DNA from: an uncultured Prevotella sp.
Lineage (GTDB): Bacteria; Bacteroidota; Bacteroidia; Bacteroidales; Bacteroidaceae
Direction: 5' to 3'
NCBI GenBank assembly: GCA_946540435.1
Contig: CAMNII010000007.1
Span: 1-64,000 of the forward strand
Length of the DNA stretch: 64,000 bases
Shown here: one piece after another, positions 19,246-28,456 of the stretch
Position numbering within the stretch: position 1 is the first letter of the stretch
How the letters are laid out: every line of letters begins with the position of its first letter
Notes under the pieces: model-generated
Databases searched by the model: none
Seen by the model: the letters and a program-made list of their open reading frames with translations, nothing else
Told to the model about the DNA's origin: nothing
Program-made: the position numbers and the translations under genes

Positions 19246-19890
19246 TTACCGGTTGTTCTGACTCACTTCTTCGTTGTAAATGCGCTGGAAATAGTCGCGC
19301 AGGAGCTGATCGTCTTCGATGATGCGTTGCAGTTCCTGCTGATGGGCTTTGTTGGGTGAGTTGGGCAGCCAGAGATGGATATAGCCTCCGGCGGCATATT
19401 TGTTGTTCATGTGTTCACGGAAGCGCAGCCACTGTTCCTCGACGGGTTTCTCGGGATAATGGCTGAGTCCGTACTGCACGGTACGCCGGAACACTACTTC
19501 GGGCTGCATGTCACGGTCGGCCTCGGCGACGATTTTCCCATAGATGCTCCGCGGGGTGTGGCTTGCTGATGCGCGATGGTCTTCTACGGCCTGCCGCATG
19601 ATTTCCATCTGTTCCGGCGTGAACCATTTCCGAAGTCTGAGGTCGGCTGCGAGTATCTTTCCTCCCGTGATGTGGTGGATGGCTCTTGGCCCGCTCATCC
19701 CCAAGTCGTGGTAGGCAGCTACGACGTATGCCATGTTGATGTCGGCACCTGTGGCACGTGCCAGCTCGAGCGACCTGTTGATGACGCTTGTTGCATGGCT
19801 GATGTTATGAGCTTTGTCGAATGCGGCATAGCGCGGGAGGATTTGTGTTTCCACAAACGCCATGAGGTCAAGGCTTACGTTGTCGATCAT
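19246..19890 (-). CDS. HD-domain phosphohydrolase
   Basis: 214 residues from the ATG at 19890. The HD signature is present: His in DKAHNISHAT, HD in AAYHDLGMSG, further His in HHITGGKIL and EDHRAS, and Asp in EADRDM. This metal-binding fold hydrolyses nucleotides or (p)ppGpp-like substrates; the substrate is unknown. The open frame extends 41 codons upstream into the divergent menA promoter, which I exclude. Confidence 0.85.
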   Translation of the reverse strand: MIDNVSLDLMAFVETQILPRYAAFDKAHNISHATSVINRSLELARATGADINMAYVVAAYHDLGMSGPRAIHHITGGKILAADLRLRKWFTPEQMEIMRQAVEDHRASASHTPRSIYGKIVAEADRDMQPEVVFRRTVQYGLSHYPEKPVEEQWLRFREHMNNKYAAGGYIHLWLPNSPNKAHQQELQRIIEDDQLLRDYFQRIYNEEVSQNNR

Positions 19891-19908
19891 AGGAATAATG
19901 TATTTTAT

Positions 19909-19940
19909 TTTGCAAATGTAGAAATATTTTTTTAACTTTG
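19909..19940. promoter_or_regulatory. Back-to-back promoters of menA and the HD gene
   Basis: Plus strand: TTTG (19909-19912), 20 bp, TAACTTTG (19933-19940), with the menA ATG only 8 bp further on. Minus strand: TACATTTG (19913-19920). The minus -7 box abuts the plus -33 box, so the two promoters are mutually exclusive. Confidence 0.6.
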
Positions 19941-19948
19941 CAAGTGTT

Positions 19949-20836
19949 ATGGAGAAAATCATCACTAATTCTGCCCGTGCATGGTTGCTGGCTTCCCGTC
20001 CGAAGACGCTCATGGGTGCCGCCGTTCCGATGCTGACGGCGTTGTCGCTGGCCTATCGTGACGGCGGCGGGAGGTTCTTGTGGCTGCCTGCAATATTGTG
20101 TGTGGCTTTCGCCATGCTGATGCAGGTGGATGCTAATTTCGTGAACGATTATTTCGACTTCAGGCATGGCAACGACGATGAGTCGCGGCTAGGTCCGCGG
20201 CGTGCCTGCGCAGAGGGTTGGATTACGCCATCGGCAATGCTGACCGGCATCGGTGTGACCACGCTGGCAGCGTGTCTGACGGGATTGCCGCTGGTATGGT
20301 GGGGCGGATGGTGGATGATTGCCGTGGGTGCCGCCTGTGTCGTGTTCTGCTTCCTGTATACAACGACGCTGTCGTACTGGGGGTTAGGCGATGCGCTGGT
20401 ATTGCTGTTCTTCGGCCTGGTTCCTGTCTGTGTGACCTATTACCTGCTTACGATGTCGCTTCCCGCAGAGACGGTGGTCTGTGCGCTGGCCTGTGGCCTG
20501 GTCATCGACACGCTGCTTATCATCAATAACTATCGCGACATCGATAATGACGTGCGGGCCGGCAAGCGTACGCTCATCGTACGCATCGGCAGTCGCAATG
20601 GTCGACGGCTGTATCTGGCATGCGGGTTCATGGCCGTAGCTCTGCTGATGGTCGGTTCTGACTGGCGGCTGCTACTGTTCTGCCTACCTTACCTGCTGCT
20701 CCATGTGCAGACATGGCGAGAGATGTGCCGCATCAACCAGGGAAAGGCGCTGAACATGATTCTTGGAAAGACGTCTCGCAACATGTTTGTTTATGGTCTG
20801 ACCAGCTCTGCCGGAATTCTGCTGCTGGCTGCATAG
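19949..20836 (+). CDS. menA: 1,4-dihydroxy-2-naphthoate polyprenyltransferase
   Basis: 295 residues, UbiA superfamily, eight or nine membrane helices. It attaches the prenyl tail to DHNA in menaquinone synthesis. The prenyl-diphosphate site is NDYFDFRHGNDDESRLGP (NDxxDxxxD), and the second aspartate motif is NNYRDIDNDVRAGKRT. No other men gene is beside it. The mRNA leader should be only a few nucleotides. Confidence 0.93.
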   Translation: MEKIITNSARAWLLASRPKTLMGAAVPMLTALSLAYRDGGGRFLWLPAILCVAFAMLMQVDANFVNDYFDFRHGNDDESRLGPRRACAEGWITPSAMLTGIGVTTLAACLTGLPLVWWGGWWMIAVGAACVVFCFLYTTTLSYWGLGDALVLLFFGLVPVCVTYYLLTMSLPAETVVCALACGLVIDTLLIINNYRDIDNDVRAGKRTLIVRIGSRNGRRLYLACGFMAVALLMVGSDWRLLLFCLPYLLLHVQTWREMCRINQGKALNMILGKTSRNMFVYGLTSSAGILLLAA

Positions 20837-20870
20837 CACTGGTAATCTGCCGGCAGGCGAGGCTTTGCAT

Positions 20871-21323
20871 TCAGACCACTACCGACGTTGCATAGGCAAG
20901 AAGGGCGTATCGCAACGTCTTGCCTATGGCAATGCTGATATAGGTGATGAGCCTGTTGGCTCGCATCAATCCCAACACGATGGTGATGGCCGTCCCTATG
21001 ACTGGGAGAAAGGCAAAGAACCCCATCCATGCCCCTCGCCCAGCAAGGAACCGTTGTGCTTTCTCAATCTTTTCTGGGCCGACATGGAGATAGCGTTCTA
21101 TCCAATCCAGTCGCCCCAGCCTGCCGATACTATAGTTTACCATTGAACCGAGAATATTCCCTGCCGAGGCATAGGCCACGAGCGGTACTGCTGACAGGCC
21201 TGTTGCCTGCAATGCCACCATGACGGCCTCACTGCTGTATGGGATGAACGAACCGGCCAGGAAGGCAGCCCCGAACATTCCCCAATATCCGTAGCTGATA
21301 AGGAAGTCTACAAGCTGGTCCAT
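20871..21323 (-). CDS. YqaA/DedA-like small membrane protein
   Basis: 150 residues from the ATG at 21323 (the frame is open far upstream but overlaps the neighbouring gene). Features of the SNARE-associated/VTT group: an N-terminal re-entrant region (AAFLAGSFIPYSSEAVMVALQATG), G-rich helix (ASAGNILGSMVNYSIGRLGR), and GAWMGFFAFLPVIGTAITIVLGLMR. Related DedA-type proteins move lipids across membranes; the activity of YqaA itself is unclear. It overlaps the upstream gene by 16 bp and ends the cysE-purD gene run. Confidence 0.85.
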   Translation of the reverse strand: MDQLVDFLISYGYWGMFGAAFLAGSFIPYSSEAVMVALQATGLSAVPLVAYASAGNILGSMVNYSIGRLGRLDWIERYLHVGPEKIEKAQRFLAGRGAWMGFFAFLPVIGTAITIVLGLMRANRLITYISIAIGKTLRYALLAYATSVVV

Positions 21324-22252
21324 AAGTGGAAGGTGGTAAAGGCGGAGACGACTGCAAGGTATACGACAAAGAAGATATTGCTCACTCTCGTCGATGTGAA
21401 CGTGATGAGATGCCCCACGAGGAATGCCGTGTTCACCGTCAGTATGGGTAGCAGCCATGAGGCCTGTTGGGGCCAGAGTATGAGAAGTATGGCGGTAAAG
21501 AGTCCCATGGAGATAAACAACTGGTAGAGCAGTCGTGTCTTGACGTTTTCTCTTCGTCCGGCAATCAGGAAGTGTATGCTCGAAATGAAAAAGAGCAGCA
21601 GTATCCAGATGCCTGTGGCGAGCCATTCAGCGGGTACGCTGCCATAGCCAAAGGGCTCAGGAAAGGTTGTCAGATGGTGAAACCATAATGTCAGGCGTGT
21701 CCACAGTGGCGGTGAGGCGTAGAACAGCAGCAGTCCGACGGTCCAGAAGGGGAATGCCAGGCCGAGCAGCGACGCCACGAAGGTATGAATATTGAGCGCC
21801 ATGAGCTTCGTCTGCTGAAGGCTCCACATCACCGGCAGGAACACCAGGACATACGGCTCTGCCATTACCGCAATGCCGAGAAACACATAGGCAGTGAACG
21901 ATGTTGCCGCCGTCGCTGGATTCTGATAGCCGTCGAAGAGCACCCGGTAGCAGCACAGCAGGAGCAGGGCCGGAAGCAGCCGTATGGGAGCATTATCCTG
22001 AAAGAGTACGGGGAGCGCGCAACAGGACAGTGCCAACAGCGATACAGATGCCATCCTGCTGAATATGCGCATCAGCGAGAAGCGGTTGCTGATGACTGCT
22101 GTGAGGGCTGTCGCCATGGCAAGCATGGCTACTGGCACAACGACTGCCGTGAGCCGTCCGGCTGATGCCGACACGCACACTGCCATTGTTACCACAGCCA
22201 TGCAAGGAAGGCTGTAGTGACTCTCTGCCACCCTGTTCTGGAAACGCTTCAT
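21308..22252 (-). CDS. Polytopic membrane protein of unknown function
   Basis: 314 residues with about eight to ten hydrophobic segments ([60 protein letters not shown]). There is no motif that I recognise. Placed between purD (4-bp overlap) and the YqaA-like gene (16-bp overlap), so it is surely co-transcribed with them. The frame and length are well supported by the overlaps; function unassigned. Confidence 0.75.
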   Translation of the reverse strand: MKRFQNRVAESHYSLPCMAVVTMAVCVSASAGRLTAVVVPVAMLAMATALTAVISNRFSLMRIFSRMASVSLLALSCCALPVLFQDNAPIRLLPALLLLCCYRVLFDGYQNPATAATSFTAYVFLGIAVMAEPYVLVFLPVMWSLQQTKLMALNIHTFVASLLGLAFPFWTVGLLLFYASPPLWTRLTLWFHHLTTFPEPFGYGSVPAEWLATGIWILLLFFISSIHFLIAGRRENVKTRLLYQLFISMGLFTAILLILWPQQASWLLPILTVNTAFLVGHLITFTSTRVSNIFFVVYLAVVSAFTTFHLWTSL

Positions 22253-23607
22253 GAAAGGTCTTTGCCTATATCCTTCCTGAAATATTTATCTGTGAACGTT
22301 ATCTCGCGTGCTACAGCAAAGCTGCGCTCCAAGGCTTGCTCCTTGTCTGCACCATATGACGACACGGCAATGACACGCCCACCATTGGTTACGAGCTGGC
22401 CGCCACTGGCGGCTGTCCCGGCATGGAAGATGCAGGTGTCGGCTCCGACGCCATCGGGAATGGTGATGGGATAGCCCTTGCGGTAGGCTTCAGGATAGCC
22501 ACCAGAAACGAGCATGACGGTGACGGCAGCCCTGTCGTCGAAGACAACCTTCCGCAAGTCCAGATTTCCCATGGCGACGCCTTCGAAGAGGTCGACGATA
22601 TCACTCTTCAGCCTAAGCATGACGCTCTCTGTCTCGGGGTCGCCCATGCGACAGTTGTATTCGATTACGTAGGGATCACCATCAGGCGTATTCATCAGCC
22701 CAAAGAAGATAAAGCCTTTATAATCGATATTCTCGGCATAGAGGCCTTCTACGGTAGGACGGACGATGCGGTCTTCTACTTTCTTCATCCATTCTGCCGT
22801 GGCAAAGGGCACAGGCGAGACGCTTCCCATGCCACCTGTGTTCAGTCCCTTGTCGCCCTCGCCGATGCGTTTGTAGTCCTTGGCCTCGGGCAGCAGCTGG
22901 TAATGACGACCGTCGGTGACGACGAACACGCTGCACTCTATGCCTTGGAGGTACTCTTCGATGACGACCCGGCTGGAGGCTGTTCCAAACATTCCGCCAA
23001 GCATCTCGCGCAGTTCTCTCTTTGCCTCATCAAGGGTGTTGAGGATGAGGACACCCTTGCCGGCACAGAGTCCGTCGGCCTTGAGCACGTAGGGAGCTTG
23101 AAGTGTCTCAAGGAAGGCAAGACCCTCTACAAGGTGTTCGCCGTCGAAGGTTTCGTAGCGGGCGGTGGGAATATGATGGCGCATCATAAAAGCCTTGGCA
23201 AAGTCTTTCGACCCTTCCAGGCGCGCCCCGCTTGCAGAGGGTCCGATGACGGTGATGTGGCAGGTGCGCTCATCGGCTTTCAGCTCGTCGTAGATGCCTT
23301 TCACCAACGGATCTTCCGGTCCTACGACCACCATGTCGACGCTGTTGTCGCAACAGAACTGCTTGATGGCTTCAAAATCATCGCTTTTGATGCTTACATT
23401 CTCACCGCAGGCTGCTGTGCCAGGGTTTCCTGGAGCGATATAGAGTTTGCCGCATCGGGTACTTTGGGCAATCTTCCAGGCCAGGGCATTCTCGCGTCCT
23501 CCGCTGCCGAGGAGCAAGATGGTCAGTTCTTTTTTCAGTCCCACCGTCGGGAAATAAGCCGTCTTTACGTCAACGGGATCATTGGGGATGATAGCATTGA
23601 AACTCAT
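22249..23607 (-). CDS. purD: Phosphoribosylamine-glycine ligase
   Basis: 452 residues by the ATG at 23607; about 25-30 more at the N terminus than usual for PurD. The familiar start [17 protein letters not shown] begins after KKELT, and a GTG (VGLKKEL) would give the normal length, so the start is uncertain. The ATP-grasp core is complete ([48 protein letters not shown]). It makes GAR, the second step of purine synthesis. It is 39 bp after the peptidase gene. Confidence 0.95.
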   Translation of the reverse strand: MSFNAIIPNDPVDVKTAYFPTVGLKKELTILLLGSGGRENALAWKIAQSTRCGKLYIAPGNPGTAACGENVSIKSDDFEAIKQFCCDNSVDMVVVGPEDPLVKGIYDELKADERTCHITVIGPSASGARLEGSKDFAKAFMMRHHIPTARYETFDGEHLVEGLAFLETLQAPYVLKADGLCAGKGVLILNTLDEAKRELREMLGGMFGTASSRVVIEEYLQGIECSVFVVTDGRHYQLLPEAKDYKRIGEGDKGLNTGGMGSVSPVPFATAEWMKKVEDRIVRPTVEGLYAENIDYKGFIFFGLMNTPDGDPYVIEYNCRMGDPETESVMLRLKSDIVDLFEGVAMGNLDLRKVVFDDRAAVTVMLVSGGYPEAYRKGYPITIPDGVGADTCIFHAGTAASGGQLVTNGGRVIAVSSYGADKEQALERSFAVAREITFTDKYFRKDIGKDLS

Positions 23608-23646
23608 ATCTTCTTGTGTTAGATGGGTTGTTTTTTATCAATATCA

Positions 23647-25911
23647 TTATTTCAGATAGTCGTCGAAATACTGCGAGATGCGCTCATGGAGGTGGTAGCT
23701 CTGCCGCCCTCGCATATTATGGGGTTCTCCCGGATAGACCATGAAGTCTGGCTGCGTGCCAGCTGCTATACATGCGGCGATGAACGAAAGGCAGTGCTGG
23801 GGCACCACGGTATCGTCGTTGTAACCTGTGATGATTTGCAGTTTTCCCTTGAGGTTCGGAGCCTGACGGATGAGTGACGTCTGCTCATAGCCTTCCGGAT
23901 TGTCGTAGGGCGTGTCCATATATCGCTCGCCATACATCACCTCGTACCATTTCCAGTCGATAACGGGTCCGCCGGCAACGCCTACTTTAAAGACGTCGTT
24001 ATGGTTGGTCATCAGCGAAATGGTCATGAAGCCTCCGAACGACCAGCCGTGGACGCCAATGCGTGTGGCGTCGACATAGGGTAGCGTCTTCAGGTATTCA
24101 ATGCCTTTCATCTGATCCTGCATCTCTACCTGGCCGAGCTGACGGAAGGTTGCCTGTTCGAAGTCGCGGCCACGATTTTCCGACCCGCGGTTGTCGATGA
24201 TAAACATCAGGTAGCCTTTTGTGGCCATATACGACTCCCATCCGCGACTCATATAGTGCCACGTGGCATCTACACAATGAGCATGCGGGCCACCATAGAC
24301 GTAGACAATAACGGGATATTGTTTGGAAGGATTGAAGCCGACGGGCTTCACCATGCGGTAGAAAAGGTCGGTGGTGCCGTCGGCGGCTTTCAGCGTTCCA
24401 CACTCAAAGGCGGGTTGCTGATAGCCCTCCCATGGGTCGCCAGCCTTGAAGAGCACACCTTCGCCATCTCGCCCTGTGGGCAGGGTGGCAGAGGGTCGCC
24501 TGCCCTTTCCTTTTGTGGGGGTTGTGGACAGCACGCCGATAACTCGCGGTACGTCGGGTTCTGAGAAGTTGTCAACGAGATAGCGTCCTGTTCCCGACAG
24601 CGTGGCATGATGATATCCGCGACCATTGTCGAGACGTGTGCGACGCCCTGTCTTCACATCAACGGCATAGAGGTTGCGCTGTATGGGCGATGCCTCGTTT
24701 GATGCGATGATGACCGTTTTGTCGGCCTCGTTGAAGCCCACGAGCTCCATCACGACGAAGTTGCCACTGGTGAGTTGCTTGTCAAGTGTTCCATCGACAT
24801 TATAGACATACAGGTGGTTGTATCCGTCACGCTGACTCTGAAGGATAAACTTGCCGGAATCCCATGGCAGGAAGGTTATGGGATGGAGGGGCTCCACGTA
24901 TTTGTCGCTGACCTCGCGGCAGAGCTCTGCCAGACGCTCGCCCGTCTGTGCATCGTAGCTGACGAGGCGGCAGTCATTCTGGTCGCGGTTGATTTCGAAC
25001 ATATAGATGGTCTTCGAGTCGGGACTCCACTGTATGTTGGTGAAGTAGACAGGAAGGTTGTCGGCCTCATGGCTGCCCACTGCTGCCACATCGGCTGAGA
25101 CGGGCGTCTTCAGCCATACAGTCTTGCCCGACAGCATGTCGTAGACGCCGACCGTAACCGTATGCGACTGTTCGCCAGCCATGGGATATTTGTCTGGCGC
25201 ATAGGCGGCCTCTCGCTGGAAGATGTCGACCTGGGGATAGTCGGTCACTGCCGACTGGTCCATACGATAAAAGGCCAGCCGTTGGCCGTCGGGACTCCAG
25301 AAGGTTCCTTTGCTGATGCCGAACTCATTGCGATGGACACTCTGGCCGTAGACCAGGTTACGGGAGCCGTCGTGCGAGAGTTGCGTCTCCTTACCGTCGC
25401 GGTCGAGGACATAGAGGTTATTGCCGCGCACGAAGGCGACGGCCCTGGAGGCTGCCGACCAGTCGGCATGCTCCTGACGGTCGGCCTGCTGTCGCCAGAC
25501 GATGATCTTCGACTCCCAGCTGACGAGCAGCCGCTCCTTGCCATTGGAGAGCAACATGAGTTTCTGGTCGGGATAAGGGAACCTGACATTCAGCAGGTGG
25601 CGAACCTTCATATCGGGACTGGTGCCAGCCCATCGCTCAACGAGGTTCAACTGCAGGAATGGCGACTCACGGCCTGTCAGGGGGTCGACGAGGAAGCACT
25701 CCTCCACATCCGTTCTCACGAGTTGGTCGCCCCACCAGGTATAGTACCTGTTCTGCGGAACCATGTTCCAATAGTTCCTGCCGCCATAGTTCAGGTCTTC
25801 CAGAGTGAGCAGGCCATCCTCGGGAACTGTCTTCTCTATCATAGCGATCTGTGCTCGGACTGTTGCTGTTGCCGTCAGGACGATGACAAGCAGCCATTGC
25901 TTAATCTTCAT
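23647..25911 (-). CDS. Dipeptidyl-peptidase IV-like S9 peptidase
   Basis: 754 residues from the ATG at 25911, beginning with signal peptide KIKQWLLVIVLTATATVRAQ; 82 further open codons upstream lie inside the neighbour gene. A beta-propeller (about 60-500) is followed by the alpha/beta-hydrolase domain: nucleophile in HGWSFGGFM (about Ser625), Asp in GYNDDTVVP (about 699), His in GEPHNMRG (about 731). It removes X-Pro or X-Ala dipeptides in the periplasm, fitting a protein-fermenting or asaccharolytic diet. A short low-complexity insert (PTKGKGRRPSATLPTG) interrupts the end of the propeller. Overlaps the methyltransferase gene by 11 bp. Confidence 0.92.
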   Translation of the reverse strand: MKIKQWLLVIVLTATATVRAQIAMIEKTVPEDGLLTLEDLNYGGRNYWNMVPQNRYYTWWGDQLVRTDVEECFLVDPLTGRESPFLQLNLVERWAGTSPDMKVRHLLNVRFPYPDQKLMLLSNGKERLLVSWESKIIVWRQQADRQEHADWSAASRAVAFVRGNNLYVLDRDGKETQLSHDGSRNLVYGQSVHRNEFGISKGTFWSPDGQRLAFYRMDQSAVTDYPQVDIFQREAAYAPDKYPMAGEQSHTVTVGVYDMLSGKTVWLKTPVSADVAAVGSHEADNLPVYFTNIQWSPDSKTIYMFEINRDQNDCRLVSYDAQTGERLAELCREVSDKYVEPLHPITFLPWDSGKFILQSQRDGYNHLYVYNVDGTLDKQLTSGNFVVMELVGFNEADKTVIIASNEASPIQRNLYAVDVKTGRRTRLDNGRGYHHATLSGTGRYLVDNFSEPDVPRVIGVLSTTPTKGKGRRPSATLPTGRDGEGVLFKAGDPWEGYQQPAFECGTLKAADGTTDLFYRMVKPVGFNPSKQYPVIVYVYGGPHAHCVDATWHYMSRGWESYMATKGYLMFIIDNRGSENRGRDFEQATFRQLGQVEMQDQMKGIEYLKTLPYVDATRIGVHGWSFGGFMTISLMTNHNDVFKVGVAGGPVIDWKWYEVMYGERYMDTPYDNPEGYEQTSLIRQAPNLKGKLQIITGYNDDTVVPQHCLSFIAACIAAGTQPDFMVYPGEPHNMRGRQSYHLHERISQYFDDYLK

Positions 25912-27412
25912 TGTCAAATCTCCTCTCACGTTTATCGTTGTTTCTCTTGCCGCGCTGTCCTCTGTCAGCGCCCTTGCCATAGCGCTCAGGACGGCCACCT
26001 GTCCTGCGGTCATTGCCGCCCTTTCCTCCAGACCTGTCGAAGCGGGTCTCTCGGGAAGTCTGCAGACGACGGTTCTCACGCTCCTCGCTGCGCATCTCTC
26101 CTTTATAGTTTTTCTCGAAGGAATGGAATTTGAACGAGCGGATATCGCCCTCCTCATTTTCTTCTTCTTCGCGGAACCGTTTCTTGAACTCGCGCTCTTT
26201 CTTGAAGCGATGCTTTTCGGCCATTGCCTTCTTCTCCTCCTCTGTCTTCACAACACCGCCCTCTTCACGGAAAGCCTTCATTTTCCCTTCAAACATGGAA
26301 TACTTGCGAAACTCGCATTCCAGAGATCCGTTGTAGACAGGAATCTTGATGGAGGGTTTCAGGCCTATCTGGTCAAAGCACTCCTCGCGGTAAGAGAGTA
26401 TCCATGCGTCATTTCCTCCGAAGGCATGTTTCAGTCGTTCGCCGATCATCTTGTATGTGCCCAGCAGGTTGGGCGTCGAGATGCGCTCTCCATACGGCGG
26501 GTTGGTGACGATGATGGAAGGCTCCTCAGGTTTTTGGAAGTCCTTGAAGTCCTGCGGATCTATGGTGATATTTTGGGTAAGCCCTGCTGCACGAACATTC
26601 AGACGCGCCGTGTTGATGGCTTTCATGTCGATGTCGTATCCGTAGATATGATGGGTGAATTCGCGCTCTTTCGAGTCGTCGTTATAGATTTCCTCGAAGA
26701 GGTCGGCGTCAAAGTCAGTCCATTTCTCGAAGGCGAACTCCTTGCGGAAGATGCCTGGTGCAATGTTTCTGGCTATCAGTGCGGCTTCGATAGGCAGCGT
26801 TCCTGATCCGCACATCGGGTCGATGAAGTCGCACTCTCCTTTCCAGCCTGTCATGAGAATCATTCCTGCTGCGAGCACCTCGTTCAGCGGTGCCTCTACC
26901 GACTCCTGGCGATAGCCACGTCGATGCAGGCTCTCTCCCGACGAGTCGAGTGAGAGTGTGGCATTATCCTCTGCGATATGGATGTTCAGGCGGATATCAG
27001 GATTGGTCACCGAGATATTCGGTCTGTCGCCAGTGGTCTCACGAAACTGGTCGACGATGGCATCTTTCACCTTGTAGGTCACGAAGCGTGAGTTTCGGAA
27101 CTCCTCAGAATAGACCACGGAGTCTACAGAGAATGTCTTTCCCTTTTCTATATATTTGCTCCAGTCGATTTTCTTTACTTCGTCGTACATATCCTCTGCC
27201 GAGCGGGCTTTGAAATGGGCTATGGGTTTGAGGATTCGGATGGCAGTATGCAGCTGGAAGTTGGCACGGTACATCATTTCCTTGTCGCCTGTAAACGACA
27301 CCATGCGGCGTCCCGTCTGCACATTGTTTGCCCCCATCTCGATGAGTTCCTGGGCCAGCACATTCTCCAGCCCCATAAAAGTCTTGGCTATCAGTTCAAA
27401 TTCCTGTTCCAT
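25901..27412 (-). CDS. THUMP-domain RNA methyltransferase (RlmL-like)
   Basis: 503 residues. THUMP RNA-binding domain at about 45-155; the class I SAM-methyltransferase has DPMCGSGTLPIEAALIARN (198-216) and the catalytic NPPYGER (304-310), the pattern for N2-guanine methylation of 23S rRNA as in RlmL. The C-terminal about 120 residues are very rich in Lys, Arg, Glu and Gly, with an RGG-like flavour (SGGKGGNDRRTGGRPERYG), probably a disordered RNA-binding tail. It overlaps cysE by 17 bp and the peptidase gene by 11 bp. Confidence 0.9.
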   Translation of the reverse strand: MEQEFELIAKTFMGLENVLAQELIEMGANNVQTGRRMVSFTGDKEMMYRANFQLHTAIRILKPIAHFKARSAEDMYDEVKKIDWSKYIEKGKTFSVDSVVYSEEFRNSRFVTYKVKDAIVDQFRETTGDRPNISVTNPDIRLNIHIAEDNATLSLDSSGESLHRRGYRQESVEAPLNEVLAAGMILMTGWKGECDFIDPMCGSGTLPIEAALIARNIAPGIFRKEFAFEKWTDFDADLFEEIYNDDSKEREFTHHIYGYDIDMKAINTARLNVRAAGLTQNITIDPQDFKDFQKPEEPSIIVTNPPYGERISTPNLLGTYKMIGERLKHAFGGNDAWILSYREECFDQIGLKPSIKIPVYNGSLECEFRKYSMFEGKMKAFREEGGVVKTEEEKKAMAEKHRFKKEREFKKRFREEEENEEGDIRSFKFHSFEKNYKGEMRSEERENRRLQTSRETRFDRSGGKGGNDRRTGGRPERYGKGADRGQRGKRNNDKRERRFDNED

Positions 27413-28337
27413 CGTTATATTCTAAATCTATGTTTTCTTGTTTGTCGCGCTTGAATTTCTTGGTATTCGGACGCATATCCTGAGTCACCCACACATTCGC
27501 TCCCACCACACAGCCTTCGCCGATAGTAATACGGCCAAGGATGGTTGCATTGGCATACACCACCACATGATCCTCGAGAATAGGATGACGGGGTATGCCC
27601 TTGATGGGGTTGCCGTCAGCGTTCACTGGGAAGTTGCGGGCGCCGAGCGTCACACCTTGGTAGAGTTTTACATGGTTTCCGATGATGCATGTGGCACCGA
27701 TGACGACACCCGTGCCATGATCGATTGTAAAGTATTCACCAATGCGGGCACGAGGATGGATATCGATACCTGTCTCGGAATGGGCCTGCTCGGTCATCAT
27801 CCGAGGGATAAGGGGAACCTCCAACTCATAGAGCTCATGGGCCAGCCGATAGTTCACCAACGCTTTCACTACAGGGTAGCAGGCAACGACTTCCTCACGG
27901 CTCTTGGCTGCAGGGTCGCCATTATAGGCGGCTTCCACATCGGTAGCCAACACCCGGCGTATCTCGGGCAGCTTGGCAATCACGGACAAGGCGATCTGCT
28001 CGGCCTTGCACCGTTTCTCGTTGCGCTGCTCAAAGGTTTCCTCCTCCTCGCTGCAGGCAAAGCACAAGCCTGCCCATACCTGCTCAGAGAGTAGGCGGTG
28101 CAGCCGTTCCACGTTGACACCGATATGATAGTGAAGAGTCTGATGATTTACTGTTGACTTGCCGTAGAAGCCAGGAAAGAGAATTGCCCTCGCCAAGTCA
28201 ATTATTTCTGCAAGCGCCTTACCAGAGGGGAGCGGATTGCCGTCGCGATGCTGATGCATGAGTCCATGAAGGCTTTCGCTGCTCGAAAGTTCCTGCACGG
28301 TGTCTGTCAGCACGCGGCTCAGATGTTGGGTGTTCAT
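27396..28337 (-). CDS. cysE: Serine O-acetyltransferase
   Basis: 313 residues. An N-terminal helical domain (about 1-190) is followed by the left-handed beta-helix of hexapeptide repeats: IDIHPRARIGEYFTIDHGTG, VVIGATCIIGNHVKLYQGV, LGARNFP, ILEDHVVVYANATILGRITIG. It makes O-acetylserine for cysteine synthesis. The length with a long N-terminal domain matches the EpsC/SAT form of Bacteroidetes. It is the first gene of the run down to 20871 and has a TACCTTTG box at 28373-28380. Confidence 0.93.
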   Translation of the reverse strand: MNTQHLSRVLTDTVQELSSSESLHGLMHQHRDGNPLPSGKALAEIIDLARAILFPGFYGKSTVNHQTLHYHIGVNVERLHRLLSEQVWAGLCFACSEEEETFEQRNEKRCKAEQIALSVIAKLPEIRRVLATDVEAAYNGDPAAKSREEVVACYPVVKALVNYRLAHELYELEVPLIPRMMTEQAHSETGIDIHPRARIGEYFTIDHGTGVVIGATCIIGNHVKLYQGVTLGARNFPVNADGNPIKGIPRHPILEDHVVVYANATILGRITIGEGCVVGANVWVTQDMRPNTKKFKRDKQENIDLEYNDGTGI

Positions 28338-28372
28338 CTTCTATAAAATGGATGTATCAGTAAAATCAAGTG

Positions 28373-28380
28373 CAAAGGTA
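28373..28380 (-). promoter_or_regulatory. -7 promoter box heading the cysE-purD run
   Basis: TACCTTTG on the minus strand, 35 bp before cysE. Just upstream is a small purine-rich repeat (GAAATGAG-like units, about 28393-28418). Confidence 0.45.
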
Positions 28381-28456
28381 CGAAAATAAAATGGGAAATG
28401 AGAAATGAGGAATGAGAATTTTAGAAAAAAGTATGCTTTTATGCCATTTCCGTGGC

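Noticed and set aside
22423-23622. 399-codon ORF opposite purD
   Set aside because: Antisense shadow of a well-supported gene; translation is Asp/Val/His-rich with no domain.
25912-26157. 82-codon N-terminal extension of the DPP IV-like gene
   Set aside because: Lies inside the methyltransferase gene, and a clear signal peptide starts at 25911.
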